64,000 bases of DNA from Cranoglanis bouderius (Eukaryota; Chordata; Actinopteri; Siluriformes; Cranoglanididae), in contig CM042568.1 in the NCBI GenBank assembly GCA_023630585.1, positions 3,699,016 through 3,763,015 on the forward strand, read 5' to 3'. The position numbers and the translations under genes were made by a program. Each line of letters opens with the position of its first letter. Within the stretch, counting starts at the first letter, position 1. Positions 35,514 through 47,427 of this stretch are shown in pieces. The notes under the pieces are model-generated. The model ran no database searches. It was not told the DNA's origin and was given only the letters and a program-made list of their open reading frames with translations.

Positions 35514-38500
35514 ATGGGACCTAGTTCCTGGAGCCTTTGTGTCCTCTTCTGTGCCTGGACATGGGGACAAAGTATGGGCCTGTCACGGAGACGGAGGGCC
35601 TGGGAGGAAAAGGGAGAAGATGGCCCTAAAAAGTGCTCATACACCTTCCTGGTCCCTGAGCAGAAGATCACAGGGCCTATCTGTGCAAGTCGCGGACCCT
35701 CACTTCCAGACAAAGATCGCGTAACCAGGATGGACATAGCAGATGTCCGTGAGCTGATGTCCAAGCAACGACGTGAGATAGACACCCTGCGGATGGTGGT
35801 GGATGTGGACGGCAACATGGTGAGTGAGATGAAACTGCTGCGGAAGGAGTCTCGTAACATGAATTCCCGCGTCACACAGCTCTACATGCAGCTTCTCCAT
35901 GAGATCATTCGCAAGCGGGATAATTCGCTGGAGCTCGCACAACTTGAAGGCCGCATCCTCAATGCCACAGCAGAAGCATTGCGGCTCTCAGCCCGTTACA
36001 GGGATCTTGAGGCCCGATTCTCCACTCTTGCTGCTGTGGTCAATAACCAGTCCGTTCTGATTGGTGCTCTGGAAGAGAGGTGCCTGCAGGTGTATGGGAA
36101 TCACAGGCAGGAGCCACTTCCCCCGCCACTTGTTCAGGTGGTTCCAGAGAACATTCCAGTGCATGTGCCCCGTTTTTCCAATGAGATCCAGAGGGTCCAC
36201 AGTCGGGCTTTCCCCAGGGAGAGGGGATCCAGAGCAGGACCAGAACCCACTGAAAGTACCCTGGAACTCAAACGACCACTGACTGGCAACTTCAGCTCTG
36301 AAGGTAAGTGAGAATCAGTCTCTAACAGATAATCAATCATAAGCAGACAATACCAAGTTTTAGAAAAAATCATGACTCAAGGGTTCTTTGGATGGTTAAG
36401 GGTTCTAGCACCTTCAAGAGTGTCTACTTTGTCTGAAAAGGAAGGAGGGTTCTACCTTTAAAGATTAGCGCAGTGACACAGATATGAAGAAAGGTTCAAG
36501 ATGGAACCTTTAGATGGATCAAGATGGATTGTAAGACTATACACCAGTTGGATGGGAGCATATTAGATGCGGCACTGCACAATGTGTTACTGTGTTCACT
36601 TGTTCATCTTCAGAAAATGCTTTATCCTAGTCAGGGTTGCTGTTGTTTACATTACTTATTTGTTATATTTTGGGATATAAAACCATCTATGTTCATAAGA
36701 AAATATTACGGATGGATACAAAAAACAAAATGAACAAAGATAATAGTAAAAGTGGATGGATTTTTCTGCAGAATTGATCAGTATTGGTCAGAAGTGTCTG
36801 TAAAGTGGAGGGGGATACTATTGGTCAGAATTTCCTTGGGATCAGGTGGAAGTGGGATTACAAAAACAGTCCAGACCTTTTGCACACCTTTTGCAGTTCC
36901 AGTCATGAAATTATAGTCTGTACAAATGTCAGCTTCTTGGCCTGAAAATCAGACTTTTCACATTTTTAGACATATTTCAAGTTCTCTGCTTTCTTTCAGT
37001 CCAACAGACCACAAAGTATGTGACAGCCATGCTACTTCAGCTTTCAAGATCTTTTACCAACCAGTCAGCACAATTTTTAATACACCGAAACCACAAGTAG
37101 GAAGTGTCCATGTTTGTTTTTACTCCCTACCTGTCTTATGTTCACCCTCTGTTCCAGATGATAAATTTAACTTAAAGAAACGTAGTTGCAGAGGTTGAAA
37201 GCCTTATGAGAAACTCCTTTTAAAGTCTTTCTACATTGTCACAAAGCAGCTTTACAGAAATCGGCATGCACATATATATTTATATTCCTAATGAGCCTGA
37301 GACGACATGAGGAAGAAACCTTGAGAGGAAAAGGGAACCCATCCTCTTCTAGGTGACAGTGGATAGTGTGATTTGAAACTATTAGCCAAGTACAATAATA
37401 CACTATTAAGTCAAACAGTACTAAGTGTGTTGAAAGGATGTTTCTTATGGAGTCTTTATTATTACAGCAGCAGTTCTTAGGTACAAATCTACAGTATCCT
37501 GGTGAGATTATCCACTGAAGCATGGGTGAATAAACTGTTTTTGGGAAGTGCAATCTTTAGTGTATCTACAGTATGTGGGAACTAATGTGTATTGAACTAG
37601 ATGTTTATTTGTTGTTGAACCCTTTTTGATTTTGAGGTCCTTTCCGCGACTGCCTTCATGCTATGCAGGCGGGACATGCCACTAGTGGGATGTACCTGCT
37701 TAAACCGGATGAGAGTGACAGGCTGATGCAGGCATGGTGTGAGCAAGATGTGGACAATGGAGGCTGGACCATCATCCAGAGAAGGAAGGATGGATCTGTT
37801 AACTTTTTCAGAAACTGGGAGAGTTATAAGGTGAAGTGTAGCTCTAAGGCTCATCTCCATCTCCACATTTAGTCAGTCATTTAAAGCAATCCATGAGCTT
37901 TTAATGTAACTTAAAGGTTCAAGGTTACAGGTTAATAGGATTAAGTCAAAATCTTACTCAATTAAAAGTAGAAGTATCCAGACAAAAATGCATTCAAGTG
38001 AAAGTCAAAAGGTTGCTACTTTTAAAAAAAAAGTGCTCAAGTATTAAAAAGTAAAAAGTAAATGTTTTTAACTGAAGAAATTTATATCAGTTAATGCCAG
38101 GTTTTTATTTTTTAGAAGGTGAGTTTCATTTTAAAGCAACTATGAGATTTTACCTGAAAATATCATTCATACTCTGGAACTTTGCTGGTCATATGCATAC
38201 ATTGTTTGATAACGAATGAATCAGAAGTAAATAACCATTATTTACCTGTTAGCTAGAATTTGGACTTTGGCATCGATGCTAGTTTGACCTGGCATTAGCA
38301 AAGAAATCATGCTAACAGATTCTCGATAGTTGTTTTTCTACAGTGATAAACTAGCGAAACTGAAGTAATTGGATACTAAACTGAAGGGAATGGATGCTAA
38401 ACTGAGTCCATTCAATTGATGTATAGCATACAGTCATTGGGTGGATGACAGAAGTGACCTTCATGATTTGTAATATTTGTATTTGAAGGTCTGAATAAAA

Positions 38501-40040
38501 TTTAAGGAGCAAATGTAAGTTTTTTTTTCCTTGGAATTGTAATTAAGTAAGAGTACACATTCATTTTCAATAATACTCAAGTAATGTATAAATATACCAA
38601 AATAGTATAGTAGCAAAGTACAATTACTCAAGTATTTTCCACCCTTGGCTCCAATATTCTTTCACATCCCTGTATCCTAAAGCAAAGTAGCTTCACTTTC
38701 GCAAAGTACCAAGAAACAGAAGGCAGCAAAGCAGGAAGGCACACTCTGTGCCAAACCCCTTTATGTTCTTTCCAGACTGTGGGTTGTTTTGCGCAGGAAT
38801 CTCTAAGGAATAGACGCATGCTGTCTAGGCTGTCATGGGTGATTGAGGGTACTGTTCAACTTGAAATGTGCCAGAAATGTGACGCCCCATTATTTCTACC
38901 TAACACTGACTCTCAGGACACTTCTCTCCTGTCTCCCTCATAGCCACACATGCAAGTGAAAGATGACTCTTGAAACCTCAGAACATTTGTCATGATTCCA
39001 GGTCCTAATGGAAAACCCTGTTCTGAACCAATGGGTTTATGTTACTTCTCTCTCTTCAGGAAATACATTTGGCCACAAATTGCGCTTACTTGCGTAAAAC
39101 GCACACAAATGACATAGTCACTGTCCAATATTTGTATGTGGTTAAGTGCAATTTAAGCAGACTGAGATATCAGCATTTTTCAAATCAGATTTTGCTTTAG
39201 AGGAATCAAATACATAGTTAATCAGGGAACTCCAGAGGTCTGGTTTTGTATGCAGTTGCTTACAAGTAATTCAAGATTTTACGAAATTCTCTGTTTACAG
39301 CAGGTTAATGAAAAGTTACTCAGGTCTCATTAACAGTAACAACCTTCCCGTTCCATTTTGATCCAACGTAGTAAAGCACCACTATTAATAAAATCACATT
39401 TCTTTTCATTCCACTCCAGCAAGGTTTTGGCAACATAGATGGTGAGCACTGGCTGGGTTTGGAGAATATTTACAACTTAGGCAAGCAGGGAGATTACAAG
39501 TTGCTGGTGGAGCTTCAGGACTGGATGGAAAAGAAGGTGTACGCAGCCTATAGCAGCTTCCATCTGGAACCTGAGAGTGAATCATACCGCCTGCGTCTGG
39601 GCACTTACCAAGGCAATGCTGGGGATTCTTTAACCAGCCATAATGGCAAACAGTTCACCACGCTGGATCGGGACAAGGATGCCTTCTCAGGTTATTATTG
39701 TTTCTGACATATAAGTGCTTCAGTGATGGCTGGTTGTGATATCAGATAGTATGCTGAAATCTAATATTTATCAAAACTGCAATATTCCAGCACAAAATAG
39801 AAACTGTCTTACTCAATTCTTCCTCTCCTTGTCCTGTCTAACCTTACTACAGGAAACTGTGCTCACTTCCATAAAGGTGGCTGGTGGTACAATGCATGTG
39901 GCCAGACCAATCTCAATGGAGTGTGGTACTCTGGCGGTGTGTATCGCAACAAGTTCCAAGATGGCATCTTCTGGGCAGACTACGGTGGAGGCTTCTACTC
40001 CATGAAAGCTGTGCGCATGATGATCAGACCTATTGACTGA
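35514..40040 (+). CDS. angptl1: Angiopoietin-like 1, complete coding region
   Basis: Four coding exons: 35514-36303, 37637-37830, 39420-39690 and 39853-40040, giving 480 codons plus TGA (human ANGPTL1 has 491 aa). The ATG at 35514 is chosen over the upstream in-frame ATG at 35469 because it begins a signal peptide (MGPSSWSLCVLFCAWTWGQS). Next come CSYTFLVPEQKITGPICA and a coiled coil (about residues 75-215) with LLRKESRNMNSRVTQLYMQ, then a Pro-rich linker. The fibrinogen-like domain (264-478) has GGWTIIQRRKDGSVNFFRNW, GEHWLGLENIY, NGKQFTTLDRDKDAFSG, CAHFHKGGWWYNACG and the end MMIRPID. ITGPIC, VVDVDGN and the PID end favour ANGPTL1 over ANGPTL2. The family is secreted, forms oligomers and modulates vessel growth as an orphan ligand. 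Exon 3 ends at an unusual donor (CAG|GTTATT). Intron 1 and intron 2 carry repeats. Confidence 0.93.
37207..37400. repeat. Fish interspersed repeat in angptl1 intron 1
   Basis: ACATTGTCACAAAGCAGCTT, GAGGAAGAAACCTTGAGAGG and GGGAACCCATCCTC are a common teleost repeat signature. Part recurs at 40434-40490. Confidence 0.6.
37945..38645. repeat. Probable MITE in angptl1 intron 2
   Basis: TTACTCAATTAAAAGTAGAAG at one end and AGTACAATTACTCAAGTATTTTCCACCC at the other resemble a fish repeat with 'tactcaag'-type termini. The target duplication is not resolved. Confidence 0.45.
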
Positions 40041-40433
40041 AGCAAAAACAAAGCCAAAACCTGAACATAGTTTAACACCTACATCTCTGTGCATATGCAG
40101 TGGCAAAACTGGAACTTTAGAAGAGCTGGGAGTGAATTCTTAATTCCACTTTCAAGTAGATAAAATGGCCAACTTTATCAACTTTATGAGCCCAGATCTT
40201 TGGAGGTTCCTCTGCATACAAGGCCTTTATACAAACTGCATCATAAATCAAAAGTACATGCAGTTTTATGGTTGCATTTCTCAATGAAGGATGTTGTTAA
40301 AATGCCATTGTGGTTAGCTTAGAGCTTGTTTGTAATAACATTCATTCATTTTTTTCTTTAATTATTCTTCCACTTTCCTGCTGCAGGTTGTAGTCACAAC
40401 AGCCTGAGAAGGTCAGCCCAGATTTCTAAATTC

Positions 40434-40490
40434 AATTACACTTTATTTGTATAGCACTTTTAAACAATAGACATTGTCACAAAGCTTTTG
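40434..40490. repeat. Fish interspersed repeat fragment
   Basis: TTACACTTTATTTGTATAGC and ACATTGTCACAAAGC match the repeat in angptl1 intron 1. It lies just before a LINE remnant. Confidence 0.55.
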
Positions 40491-40494
40491 ATTT

Positions 40495-40715
40495 AGATTA
40501 AGACCTGAATGCCTGGTCACAGATTCCAGCTTCTCCATGGTGATCCACAGATGTTCCCATCCAACTGTGAAATAATATTTCCAGCAGGTCTTGGGTCTGC
40601 TCGGAGGTCTCTGTCGAGTGGGACATGTCTGATACAGCTCTAGCGGGAGCTTTGTGGGGTGCCAAAACCCCCTGAATGATCTCCTCAGAGTCTTTCCCCA
40701 CCAGCAAAGTGACAT
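40495..40715 (-). pseudogene. LINE C-terminal remnant
   Basis: The minus-strand frame reads TCPTRQRPPSRPKTCWKYYF ... WEHLWITMEKLESV, a decayed form of the GRRPRGRPRTRWRDYV...WERLGIPPEELEEV C-terminus of fish LINEs. It is short and isolated. Confidence 0.5.
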
Positions 40716-40764
40716 TCCAAATTATTAAAGCCAGTTTCCATTGCAAGGGTCTGGACCATCTGAC

Positions 40765-41060
40765 CATCTAAGGGTGCTTTCACATAGGCAGTAGTTAGTC
40801 AGTTTTTATTGAACCCTGGTACATTTCCCCCCTTGGTGTGGTTCTTTAAGCAGGTGAGTTCACAGCAATCACATGTGGGTGTGTCCCAAAACAACTGGTC
40901 TGGGAGCATCTGACCAAGGTGGTCTCAGTCGGCATCTCAAGCTTGGTTTGATTGCAGTGTTGCAGTGAGAAAGCGATTCATCTCTGAATCGACCCAACTG
41001 CAGGAAGTGAATCAAACATGCTATGTGTTTTGGACTGGTATTGTACCCGACCCCCATCCT
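40765..41060. repeat. MITE-like fragment
   Basis: AGGGTGCTTTCACATAGGCAG and the later GACCAAGGTGGTCTCAGTCGGC resemble a fish hAT-type MITE with 'gggtgctttcacac' ends. Only one end is clear. Confidence 0.4.
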
Positions 41061-42940
41061 TCATCGTGGTGTATTTGTGAAATCTAAAGACTAAAAGAAA
41101 AGACTGTATCTGGCATGAGCATTCAGTGAACCAAAATACATTAAATCTGACAAAGAACATCATAGGGATGCCATTAAATCAAATAGAGTAGACTTTGAAT
41201 AAACCCATTCTCAAAACAGGTGATGAATAAAATAAGTAAACAACAACTTCTTCAGCTTCAGATATGGATTTGGAAGCTGCAAGATGGTAAATAATAATAA
41301 TTTAAAAAATATTCAGTTCTGCATGTCAAATTCAACAAAGCAGCAGAAGTGCTTATCCAGATCTGTGCTCAGTTTAGGTTACTCTATCTCTGCTAAATAA
41401 ATGTCACTTTCAGTGATGAGGTGTATAACAGTTTATATATTATTTTGACAAGGTTCTTCTCACATTTGGCAACCCAGCCTGCTTTATGACTGCCATGGTT
41501 TATTCAGATCCAAATAAGCTCTGATGAAGTCAGAGTACTGTGGAAAAAAACCAACACCTCTTTGTGCAGTTAGTTTAAATCAAATCCAGTGCTGGATGTT
41601 TTGACCATCTAAAAAAAAGGCACACTAGTCAAAAAAGAAGAAAGAATTATGGCCTAATTTTGTCGTCTTTTGAGATTTGAAAAAAAAAAAAAAAACTAAA
41701 GGAAACTGCAGACCAAGCAAAGGGCCTCAGAGGGGTACGGGCACAGACAATGAGAAACAGATTGCTCAAAACCCAAACAGAGCTTGGAGAAAAAAAATAA
41801 GGAAAGTGAGGAGAGTTGGTGGAGGTGGGGGAAGAACGGTTAAAAAGGAAGTGAAGTCGAACTGTGCTGAAGGTTATTTTTTTACTCTCCTCTAAAATAC
41901 AAAGACGTTCACATTCTTTCCAGGAGAAAGCACACTGAAGGTTGTTTGATCTCAAGAGTCGCAAATCCCTGTGGGCGGTAATCGCAAGCGAGGTCTAAAC
42001 AATCCTGGAGACCGATTCATGGACCGCAAGGACTTAAAGGAGCCTCAAATGTCAACGTAGTCTGAATGTACCCTGGCGTCAAAATATTATGCATCCCTGA
42101 CCTAAACTAGGCTGTCAGGAGTATCATATTACTAGAACCTTCCTTCGATAACGAAAATAAAGTTCTCTTGGACACTGATCAGTGTGGTGGATCGCTATGT
42201 CAATATATTTAGGTTATTCATACATGACCTGTAGGTCTGTCAAACACATCACTCACCATCAAGTAGTCATCTAATATCTGTGCGCTGACAGAATGTGGGA
42301 CTGGATCCTGACATTTTTTTTTTTTTTTGTCTTTATTTAAAGCTCTTCTGTGAAGCAGAACGTTCTGTGGTAAAATGTTTTAGCAGTCTTGGATTTTATG
42401 GGGTGTTTGAAATAACACAGATTTTCGTTCTTTTTTAAATGGAAAAGGTTCCATCATTCCTGACACGGCATGACAATTTGTCAAGATCACATATAAGATG
42501 TGCTCGTTAAAAATGATATAGCTTTCGTAGGCCTATTTCATAATTTATCATAACCAAGGGTCAAATTTGATCAGCTCTGAATAGTGAGAAATGCAATTTC
42601 TTATGGTGAAATGTTCATGCTGACCTTACACACACTCGTCATGTTAAATGTAGCTGAGTTTAATAGAAAAACAACTGGGAACTGAGTCACACACAGCAAT
42701 TTAAACTTTAAACAGTTTTATAGAGAGGTTTATTGCTTTATAAACATGTTTAAAACAGTTCACTGTAAGTTTCAGGAAAAAGCAATTACTCTGGATTTAG
42801 AAAATTTACTGTGACCTTAACAGGGTCATACAAAATGCAGAATTTATTATTTTTAATTTTAGATTTAAATTGAATTAACCATGCCCACAGAATGGATGCC
42901 ATGTTGAAACATGTAAGTGTTAATATGGTGAAAGTTTCTG
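41061..42940. other. Intergenic, no gene seen
   Basis: A mixture of AT-rich sequence and a purine-rich stretch (41680-41870) with chance frames on both strands. Confidence 0.45.
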
Positions 42941-42944
42941 CAAG

Positions 42945-43212
42945 GAAACCTTTATGTAACATTTATGGAAGGAGTCTCCAGTGTCAGCCATTTGTAACAG
43001 TCTGAGGTAAAGCTGTAAATTTAATTGTTCCGACATAACAAAGTCTTCGGAAGAAGAGTTCAGAAGAGTTTCTCTATACCAATCTATATTTTTCTGTCTT
43101 ATTAACTTTAGTGTAAGTGAAAAGAGGCACGAACTTGCTTCACAGATGTACCACAACATTAAATGTAACTATAAGTGGATAAGAACTACAACATGCTGTT
43201 CTTTACTAAATA
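42945..43212 (-). repeat. Dispersed MITE family, copy G
   Basis: TTTATGGAAGGAGTCTCCAGTG, TGTAACAGTCTGAGGTAAAG and AACTATAAGTGGATAAG follow copy D closely. It also supplies the intact sequence across the Tc1 insertion site in copy A. Confidence 0.7.
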
Positions 43213-43309
43213 AAAAGATTTTTTTTACTTTCCATCTAACAAAAAGTCATGGTAAGTACTATCATGATTTATTCACTCTACAACTCATTGTTCAACACTG
43301 AAGCATGCA

Positions 43310-44230
43310 GAAAGATCCTAAAAGGTCTTCTCATTGTAATGACACCATTCTGATGGGAATATCCTGTATGTCCTGCTACAATAAAGAAACATTGAAAAGA
43401 ATAGAGCTAAGGGGCCAAAGATACATCCTTGGGATACATCGCTATTGGTCATGATGGTTGAAGATATTGCTGAGTCAATCCTTACAGTGTGTGGCCTGTC
43501 ACTGAGGAAGCTGTGAATCCAGTGGATGATTGGTGGATGAATTTTGGAATTGTGAATGGAGGAGACATGACTGTGTCTTAAGTTCCTATTCTGGCTTTAT
43601 GGCCAAACTGGTTGCGATCCAGCTGTGCACTGACAGCTGGAAGGATAGATTTCAGTACCAGTTTCTGCAGGCATTGGGATGAACTGAAACACCAACTGCA
43701 CCCTAGGCCTCCTCACTCAACATCAGTGCTTGACCTGACTAATGCGTAAATCCCCACAGCCACGCTCCAAAATCTAATGGAAAGACTTCCCAGAAGAGTG
43801 GGGGTTATTATAACTATAAGAGCTAAATCTGGAATGGGATGTTCAACAAGCACATGTGGATATGATGGTCAGACAGATTTCAGCAGCAGTTTCTGCAGGC
43901 ATTACTGGCCTGTTTTGGTTTTGTTCAGACTGACATGGTTTCTTAGATACTTGTATGACAGATTTATCCAGATGATGGAAAAATCCCAAAGCTGTGTATC
44001 CGGTGGATGATTGGTGGATGGATTTTGGAATTGTGAATGGAGGAAACACGACAGTGTCTTCAGTTCCTATTCTGGCTTTATAGCCAAACTGGTCTTGATC
44101 CAGCTGTGGACTGACAGCTGGAAGGATAGATTTCAGCACCAGTTTCTGCAGGCATTACTGGCCTGTTTTGGTTTCGTTCAGACTGACGTGGTTTCTTAGA
44201 TACTTGTATGACAGATTTTTTCCAGATGAT
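43310..44230 (-). pseudogene. Rearranged LINE reverse transcriptase remnants
   Basis: On the minus strand, fragments read PQLDQDQFGYKARIGTEDTV (44139-43843 frame), HSFLSDRPHTVRI (near 43500) and a decayed QGC...GPL motif (near 43420). These are landmarks of fish non-LTR reverse transcriptases. The PQLD-type segment is present two or three times (around 43560-43680, 43876-43990 and 44020-44225), so the remnant is internally duplicated. A Tc1-like repeat sits between the copies at 43676-43873. Confidence 0.6.
43676..43873 (+). repeat. Tc1-like MITE fragment inside the LINE remnant
   Basis: GATGAACTGAAACACCAACT ... CCCCACAGCCACGCTCCAAAATC ... GGAATGGGATGTTCAACAAGC belongs to the same family as the element at 44575. 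LINE-derived sequence lies on both sides. Confidence 0.6.
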
Positions 44231-44574
44231 GGCTTCTGAGGGAAAGGTAAGCCCCCTTCCTTGGATATCATCTGAAGCAGGTCTTGTCTGACTTCCACTT
44301 TCTTAAATAGATAACAAACATCATCCTGTATGCTTTAAAGAGCTATCAGAATACTACTCCTCCCCACCTCCAGACGTTACACAAGTAAGAAAACAAGAAA
44401 TTAAACACTTGGGCTGGGCCATATGAAGTAGAGTTATGGGGAAATGGTTCCAGTGTTGACAACTCTTTTCACTGGAAATTAGTCCCTAGAAGTTACCAGA
44501 TGATATCCTAGACTAAATGCCATTTTCATTGTTCTTCATGATAATCTGCATATCATATTACAAATTAGGATATA
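44231..44574. other. Intergenic, no feature seen
   Basis: AT-rich sequence between two repeats, without coding signal. Confidence 0.4.
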
Positions 44575-44935
44575 CACTATATGGCCAAATGTATGTGGAC
44601 CATCGCACCCATATGTGGTTCTTCTCCAAACTGTTGCCACGGAGTTGGAAGCACACAAATGTATAGGATGTCTTTGTATGCTGTAGCATTACAATTTCCC
44701 TTCACTGGAAATAAGAATAAGAGGCCCAAACTTGTTCCGGCGTGACAATGCCCCTGTGTACAAAGCGAGCTCCAAAAAGACATGGTATGCCAAGGTTGGA
44801 GTGGAAGAACTCGAGTGTCCTGCACAGACACCTGACCTCATCCCCACTGAACACCTTTGGGATGAACTGGAACAACAACTGCACTCCCAGGTCTCCAACA
44901 AGCACATATGGATATGAGGGTCAGGTGTCCATATA
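44575..44935 (+). mobile_element. Tc1/mariner-derived non-autonomous element
   Basis: It begins CACTATATGGCCAAATGTAT, a known fish Tc1-type terminus, and contains a decayed transposase end (RDNAPVYKASSKKTW, then QTPDLIPTEHLWDELEQQL), the DDE catalytic Asp and Glu neighbourhood. The right terminus is truncated after GGTGTCCATA. Confidence 0.75.
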
Positions 44936-45029
44936 ATTCTCAAAAAGTTGCTAGATTTGTTTACTAGGCTCGTTTTTGAGATAAAGCTGCTAAAGGAGTC
45001 TAAATAGTAAGAAATCTAGCAACAGAGTC

Positions 45030-45210
45030 TGTAAGTTGGTTGTTGGAGGCATCGCTTGACTGAGCAGAAGGTCATGATTTCAAATCCCAGCATCATTAAG
45101 ATGCCACTGTTGAGCCCTTAAATAAGGCCCTTAGCCCTCAGCTGCTCAGCTGTATCCTGTCTCAATTGTAAGTTGCTTTGGATATAAGTGTCAGCCAAAT
45201 AAATAAAATA
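45030..45210 (-). repeat. tRNA-derived SINE
   Basis: GAAGGTCATGATTTCAAATCCCAGC is a B-box-like segment of a tRNA-type promoter. It is followed by GTTGAGCCCTTAAATAAGGCCCTTAGCCCTCA and the tail TGTAAGTTGCTTTGGATATAAG, typical of an ostariophysan SINE. Confidence 0.65.
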
Positions 45211-46990
45211 TAAAAGACCAGAGTTCATTGCCCCTGAGATGGTTAAGACCTTCAACAGCTCCACACAGCAACCAAACATTTGATGAAAAAAAAAATAATA
45301 ATGCAGGTCTATCATGTACTAATCTTAATATCTTATAGATGCTAGACAGATGTTAGAATTTCTCTCTAGTAATATATAGATTAATTGATTTCATTTAATA
45401 TGCTGGGATCTCATTCTGTCATTGTGTGAGATTATTTATGAGAGAACAGGCCAAATCTCAAGACCATGCAATAGGAGAAAAAAGAAGGGGCATTACTGTT
45501 AGAAATTCAGCTGACATTCTCCAGCTCACTGTGAAATCTTGCGTTGTCAACAAGTTTAACAAGAACCATTAATCTAGAGATGGAGGGGTAAAGGGAGGAG
45601 ATCCAAAAGCCAAGGAATATTCAAGCTTGAACAGATTTTGTCTTGGCAAATCTTGATTTCCTTCTTGAAATGTGGATTAAGTTCCACTGCCTTGCTAAAG
45701 ATGGCTACTTGATTGTAAATCCTAGTAAATCCCATCCTCTTATGTCTCTCAGCTCAGATGAATGCTGTATTTTGTGTATGAAGTGCATTGAAAGTCTATG
45801 TAGTCACGCTATTAGAATTCAGCTAGTTTGTATGGTCAGAGCTATCATCATGTTAGCTAACATTTCAAAATGATAAATAAAGCTGTTGCTAGTTAGCCTT
45901 AGCTATTATTTTCCCATGTTCATTGGGTCCTTGAAAGAAGCACTAATTTGACTTATTAATACGAGGTAGGTGACTCGTTTTGGTGTCAATGAGTACAAAA
46001 AAAACCATGTACTCATATGCTGTCTGAAAATTTTATTTATTTATGCAGCTCTGATTAATTTGATGGCCATAGTCAGTCTCATCTTACATTAGAGCCAGGT
46101 TATTCATTAAAGAATATCAAGATACCATTCAGAAGTACTGGAAGTCCAGTATCAGAAGCACTGGAAATACAGATTCTTAAAAACAGAGTTACGTACGGTA
46201 ATAAAGTAACTGTAATCCTGTTACATACCTACCCATCTAGGGTTGGAGAGCCAGTAACAATGTAAAAAAAAAAAATAATAATAATAATGAAATAAAAAAA
46301 ATAAAAAATCTTGGAGAGAGAACCAGGATCCAAGATCCAACCTCCTGTCCCAGAATCAACAACACAACCACCAATTCAACGACAATAACTTTTAATTTAA
46401 AGTTGTAAAGAATGGTAACAATCACAAAAGTAACAATAACCATAACAGAACTAATAATACCAAAGAGAATAATAATAAGAATAGGGGACAATAGCTTCAG
46501 AGGAGGGCATGGCCAAAATAACAAACAAACATAAATAGCTAACCGAGAAACCTCTTTAAATTACCTAGAAAAAAAGATCATCAAGAAAAATAAAAGAAAA
46601 TAAATTACAAAACCTTTCCCTCTCTCCCTGTCTAACCATAAACAGAAGAAACCTAGTATTACAAACAAAAAATGGCAGCCTCCCCATACATTCCCCAAAC
46701 AAGAAAGAAATAAAGATACTAAGCAAACAAACTACTTACAGCAGAAGTGGAACGTAAAGGAAAATCAAAACAAAATCAACAAATTTAGTTCTCTTTCTAT
46801 TAAGAAACACTTCATCACAAACTCCTGAGCTCACTTACTCAGAAACAACTCAACATTATAACTCAACACACGATTCTGGGAAACAGGAGGAAGGATTCAC
46901 CCTCGTCCAAGGAAGTCTCTCCCCTCTCTCCACAAATCCAATGCTGCTTATATCTCTGCTCCTCCCGTATGCCATCCAGTCACCTCAATT
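45211..46990. other. Intergenic, no gene seen
   Basis: AT-rich; small AAT runs near 46270-46310. No supported coding frame. Confidence 0.45.
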
Positions 46991-46999
46991 CAATCGACT

Positions 47000-47357
47000 A
47001 ATTGAATACAGCTGGTCTTTCGGATGAGACATTAAACCGAGGTCCTGACAAACTGTGGTCATTAAAAATCCCAGCACACTTCTCATAAAGAGTAGGGGTA
47101 TAACCCCGGTGTCCTGGCGAAATTTCCCCATTGGCCCTTATCTATCATGGCCCTCTAATACTTTCCATCCCTGAATTGACTACATCAACCTCCTCTCCTC
47201 TCCACCAATAGCTGGTGTGTGGTTGGAGTTCTGGTGCACTATGGCTGCCGTCGCATCATCCAGGTGGATGCTACACACTGGGGTGGTTGAGGAGATTTCC
47301 CCCCTATACTATGTAAAGTGCTTTGAGTGTCTAGAAAAGCACTATATAAATGTAACA
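47000..47357 (+). repeat. SINE with ATT tail
   Basis: TCGGATGAGACATTAAACCGAG, GTCCTGGCGAAATTTCCCCATTGG, ATGGCTGCCGTCGCATCATCC and the end AAGCACTATATAAATGTAAC are a well-known teleost SINE, nearly full length. It runs into the ATT microsatellite that serves as its tail. The frames at 47217-47584 are by-products. Confidence 0.75.
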
Positions 47358-47358
47358 A

Positions 47359-47377
47359 ATTATTATTATTATTATTA

Positions 47378-47427
<50 letters not shown>
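47359..47427. repeat. Trinucleotide microsatellite (ATT)n
   Basis: About 22 units, one interruption; expanded SINE tail. Confidence 0.97.

Noticed and set aside
35168..35875. 235-codon minus frame opposite angptl1
   Set aside because: Antisense shadow of exon 1; the plus strand has clear ANGPTL1 homology and splice sites.
45030..45210. Functional tRNA gene
   Set aside because: Only a decayed B-box-like segment with a SINE tail; no cloverleaf can be drawn.
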